A program made the translations under genes and the position numbers. A stretch of DNA of 15,734 nucleotides. It comes from an uncultured beta proteobacterium. Lineage in GTDB: Bacteria; Pseudomonadota; Gammaproteobacteria; Burkholderiales; Burkholderiaceae_C. The notes under the pieces are model-generated. The model made no database searches. It saw nothing but the letters and a program-made list of their open reading frames with translations, and had not been told where the DNA came from. Position 1 is the stretch's first letter. Every line of letters begins with the position of its first letter. The stretch spans positions 1 through 15,734 of the forward strand of contig CAIQEX010000734.1 of NCBI GenBank assembly GCA_903870955.1. Reading direction: 5' to 3'. Shown here piece by piece: positions 15,332 to 15,734 of this stretch.

Positions 15332-15734
15332 ATGAAGACCGTTAAATCGTTCCCCCGCACGGTGAAGGAAATTTCCAACACCTTCATCACCCTGCCCGAT
15401 GGCACCCAACTGGCGGCGCGCATCTGGCTACCCAAGGACGCGGCCAAAAATCCGGTGCCGGCGATTCTCGAGTACCTGCCCTACCGCAAGCGTGATGGCA
15501 CGCACGTCCGTGACGCGCTGACGCACCCCTATATCGCCGGTCACGGCTATGCCTGTGTGCGGGTGGACATGCGTGGCAGCGGCGAATCCGACGGCGTCAT
15601 GCTGGACGAATACACGCAAGTGGAACTGGATGATGCCTGCGCGGTGATCGCCTGGTTGCGCGAGCAACCCTGGTGCACCGGCAACGTGGGCATGATGGGG
15701 ATTTCGTGGGGCGGTTTCAACAGCCTGCAAGTCG
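15332..15734 (+). CDS. CocE/NonD (S15-type) serine hydrolase, N-terminal part
   Basis: The gene starts at ATG 15332 after GGGAG (15320-15324) and runs off the window after 134 codons. The visible part is the start of an alpha/beta hydrolase of the CocE/NonD or X-Pro dipeptidyl-peptidase S15 family: FITLPDGTQLAARIWLP at about 18-34, ILEYLPYRKRDG at 45-56 and VRVDMRGSGESDG at 77-89 with the oxyanion-region arginine, then the nucleophile S125 in MMGISWGG. These enzymes cleave esters, amides or beta-lactam side chains. No signal peptide is seen, so it should be cytoplasmic. As the sixth gene of the operon, 18 bp after the enolase-superfamily gene, it may release the pathway's substrate from an acylated or amidated precursor. 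That role is inferred. Confidence 0.88.
   Translation, partial: MKTVKSFPRTVKEISNTFITLPDGTQLAARIWLPKDAAKNPVPAILEYLPYRKRDGTHVRDALTHPYIAGHGYACVRVDMRGSGESDGVMLDEYTQVELDDACAVIAWLREQPWCTGNVGMMGISWGGFNSLQV

Overview
The window looks like a chromosome segment from a beta-proteobacterium, most plausibly of the Comamonadaceae type (Rhodoferax, Polaromonas or Variovorax-like). This is inferred from gene content and codon style, not from a marker gene. Most genes are GC-rich. The exception is the first gene, which is visibly AT-richer (roughly 45% GC in the lines I counted, against about 60-70% in the dehydrogenase genes). I see no rRNA, tRNA, CRISPR array, insertion sequence or phage gene.

Left part (1-3640): a small secreted protein of unknown function (234-695, +) converges on a minus-strand molybdenum hydroxylase pair, with a long perfect-stem hairpin (737-776) between them. 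The pair is a [2Fe-2S] subunit (3023-3523) and a Tat-exported molybdopterin subunit (846-3026), of the isoquinoline 1-oxidoreductase / aldehyde oxidoreductase type. They overlap by ATGA and are probably translationally coupled.

Middle part (3639-6870, all minus strand): a two-gene unit encodes a membrane-anchored coiled-coil protein (4775-5581) and, 11 bp later, a membrane-anchored solute-binding domain fused to a C-terminal LysM domain (3639-4763). Upstream lies a lone periplasmic sugar-type binding protein (5854-6870) with no permease or ATPase beside it.

Right part (7084-15734): a MocR-type regulator (GntR helix-turn-helix plus PLP aminotransferase-like domain, minus strand) is divergent from a plus-strand operon that runs off the window. 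In order, the operon holds a GMC flavin alcohol dehydrogenase, a 3-hydroxyisobutyrate-dehydrogenase-like reductase, two unlike aldehyde dehydrogenases (the second starting at TTG), an enolase-superfamily dehydratase/cycloisomerase and a CocE/NonD-type serine hydrolase (partial). Gaps are 9-45 bp, so this is very probably one transcript. The chemistry suggests hydrolysis of an ester or amide, oxidation of an alcohol to aldehyde to acid, and dehydration or isomerisation of a hydroxy acid. The substrate cannot be read from the sequence.

The 80-bp divergent promoter region is the most striking non-coding element. It carries three TGCAAT direct repeats at helical spacing (32 and 22 bp), an imperfect 16-bp palindrome, and a good sigma-70 promoter whose expected start falls on the A of the GMC start codon, suggesting a leaderless mRNA. 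Other points of note are the loss of the usual first metal-ligand Asp in the enolase-superfamily enzyme, and the LysM/solute-binding fusion.
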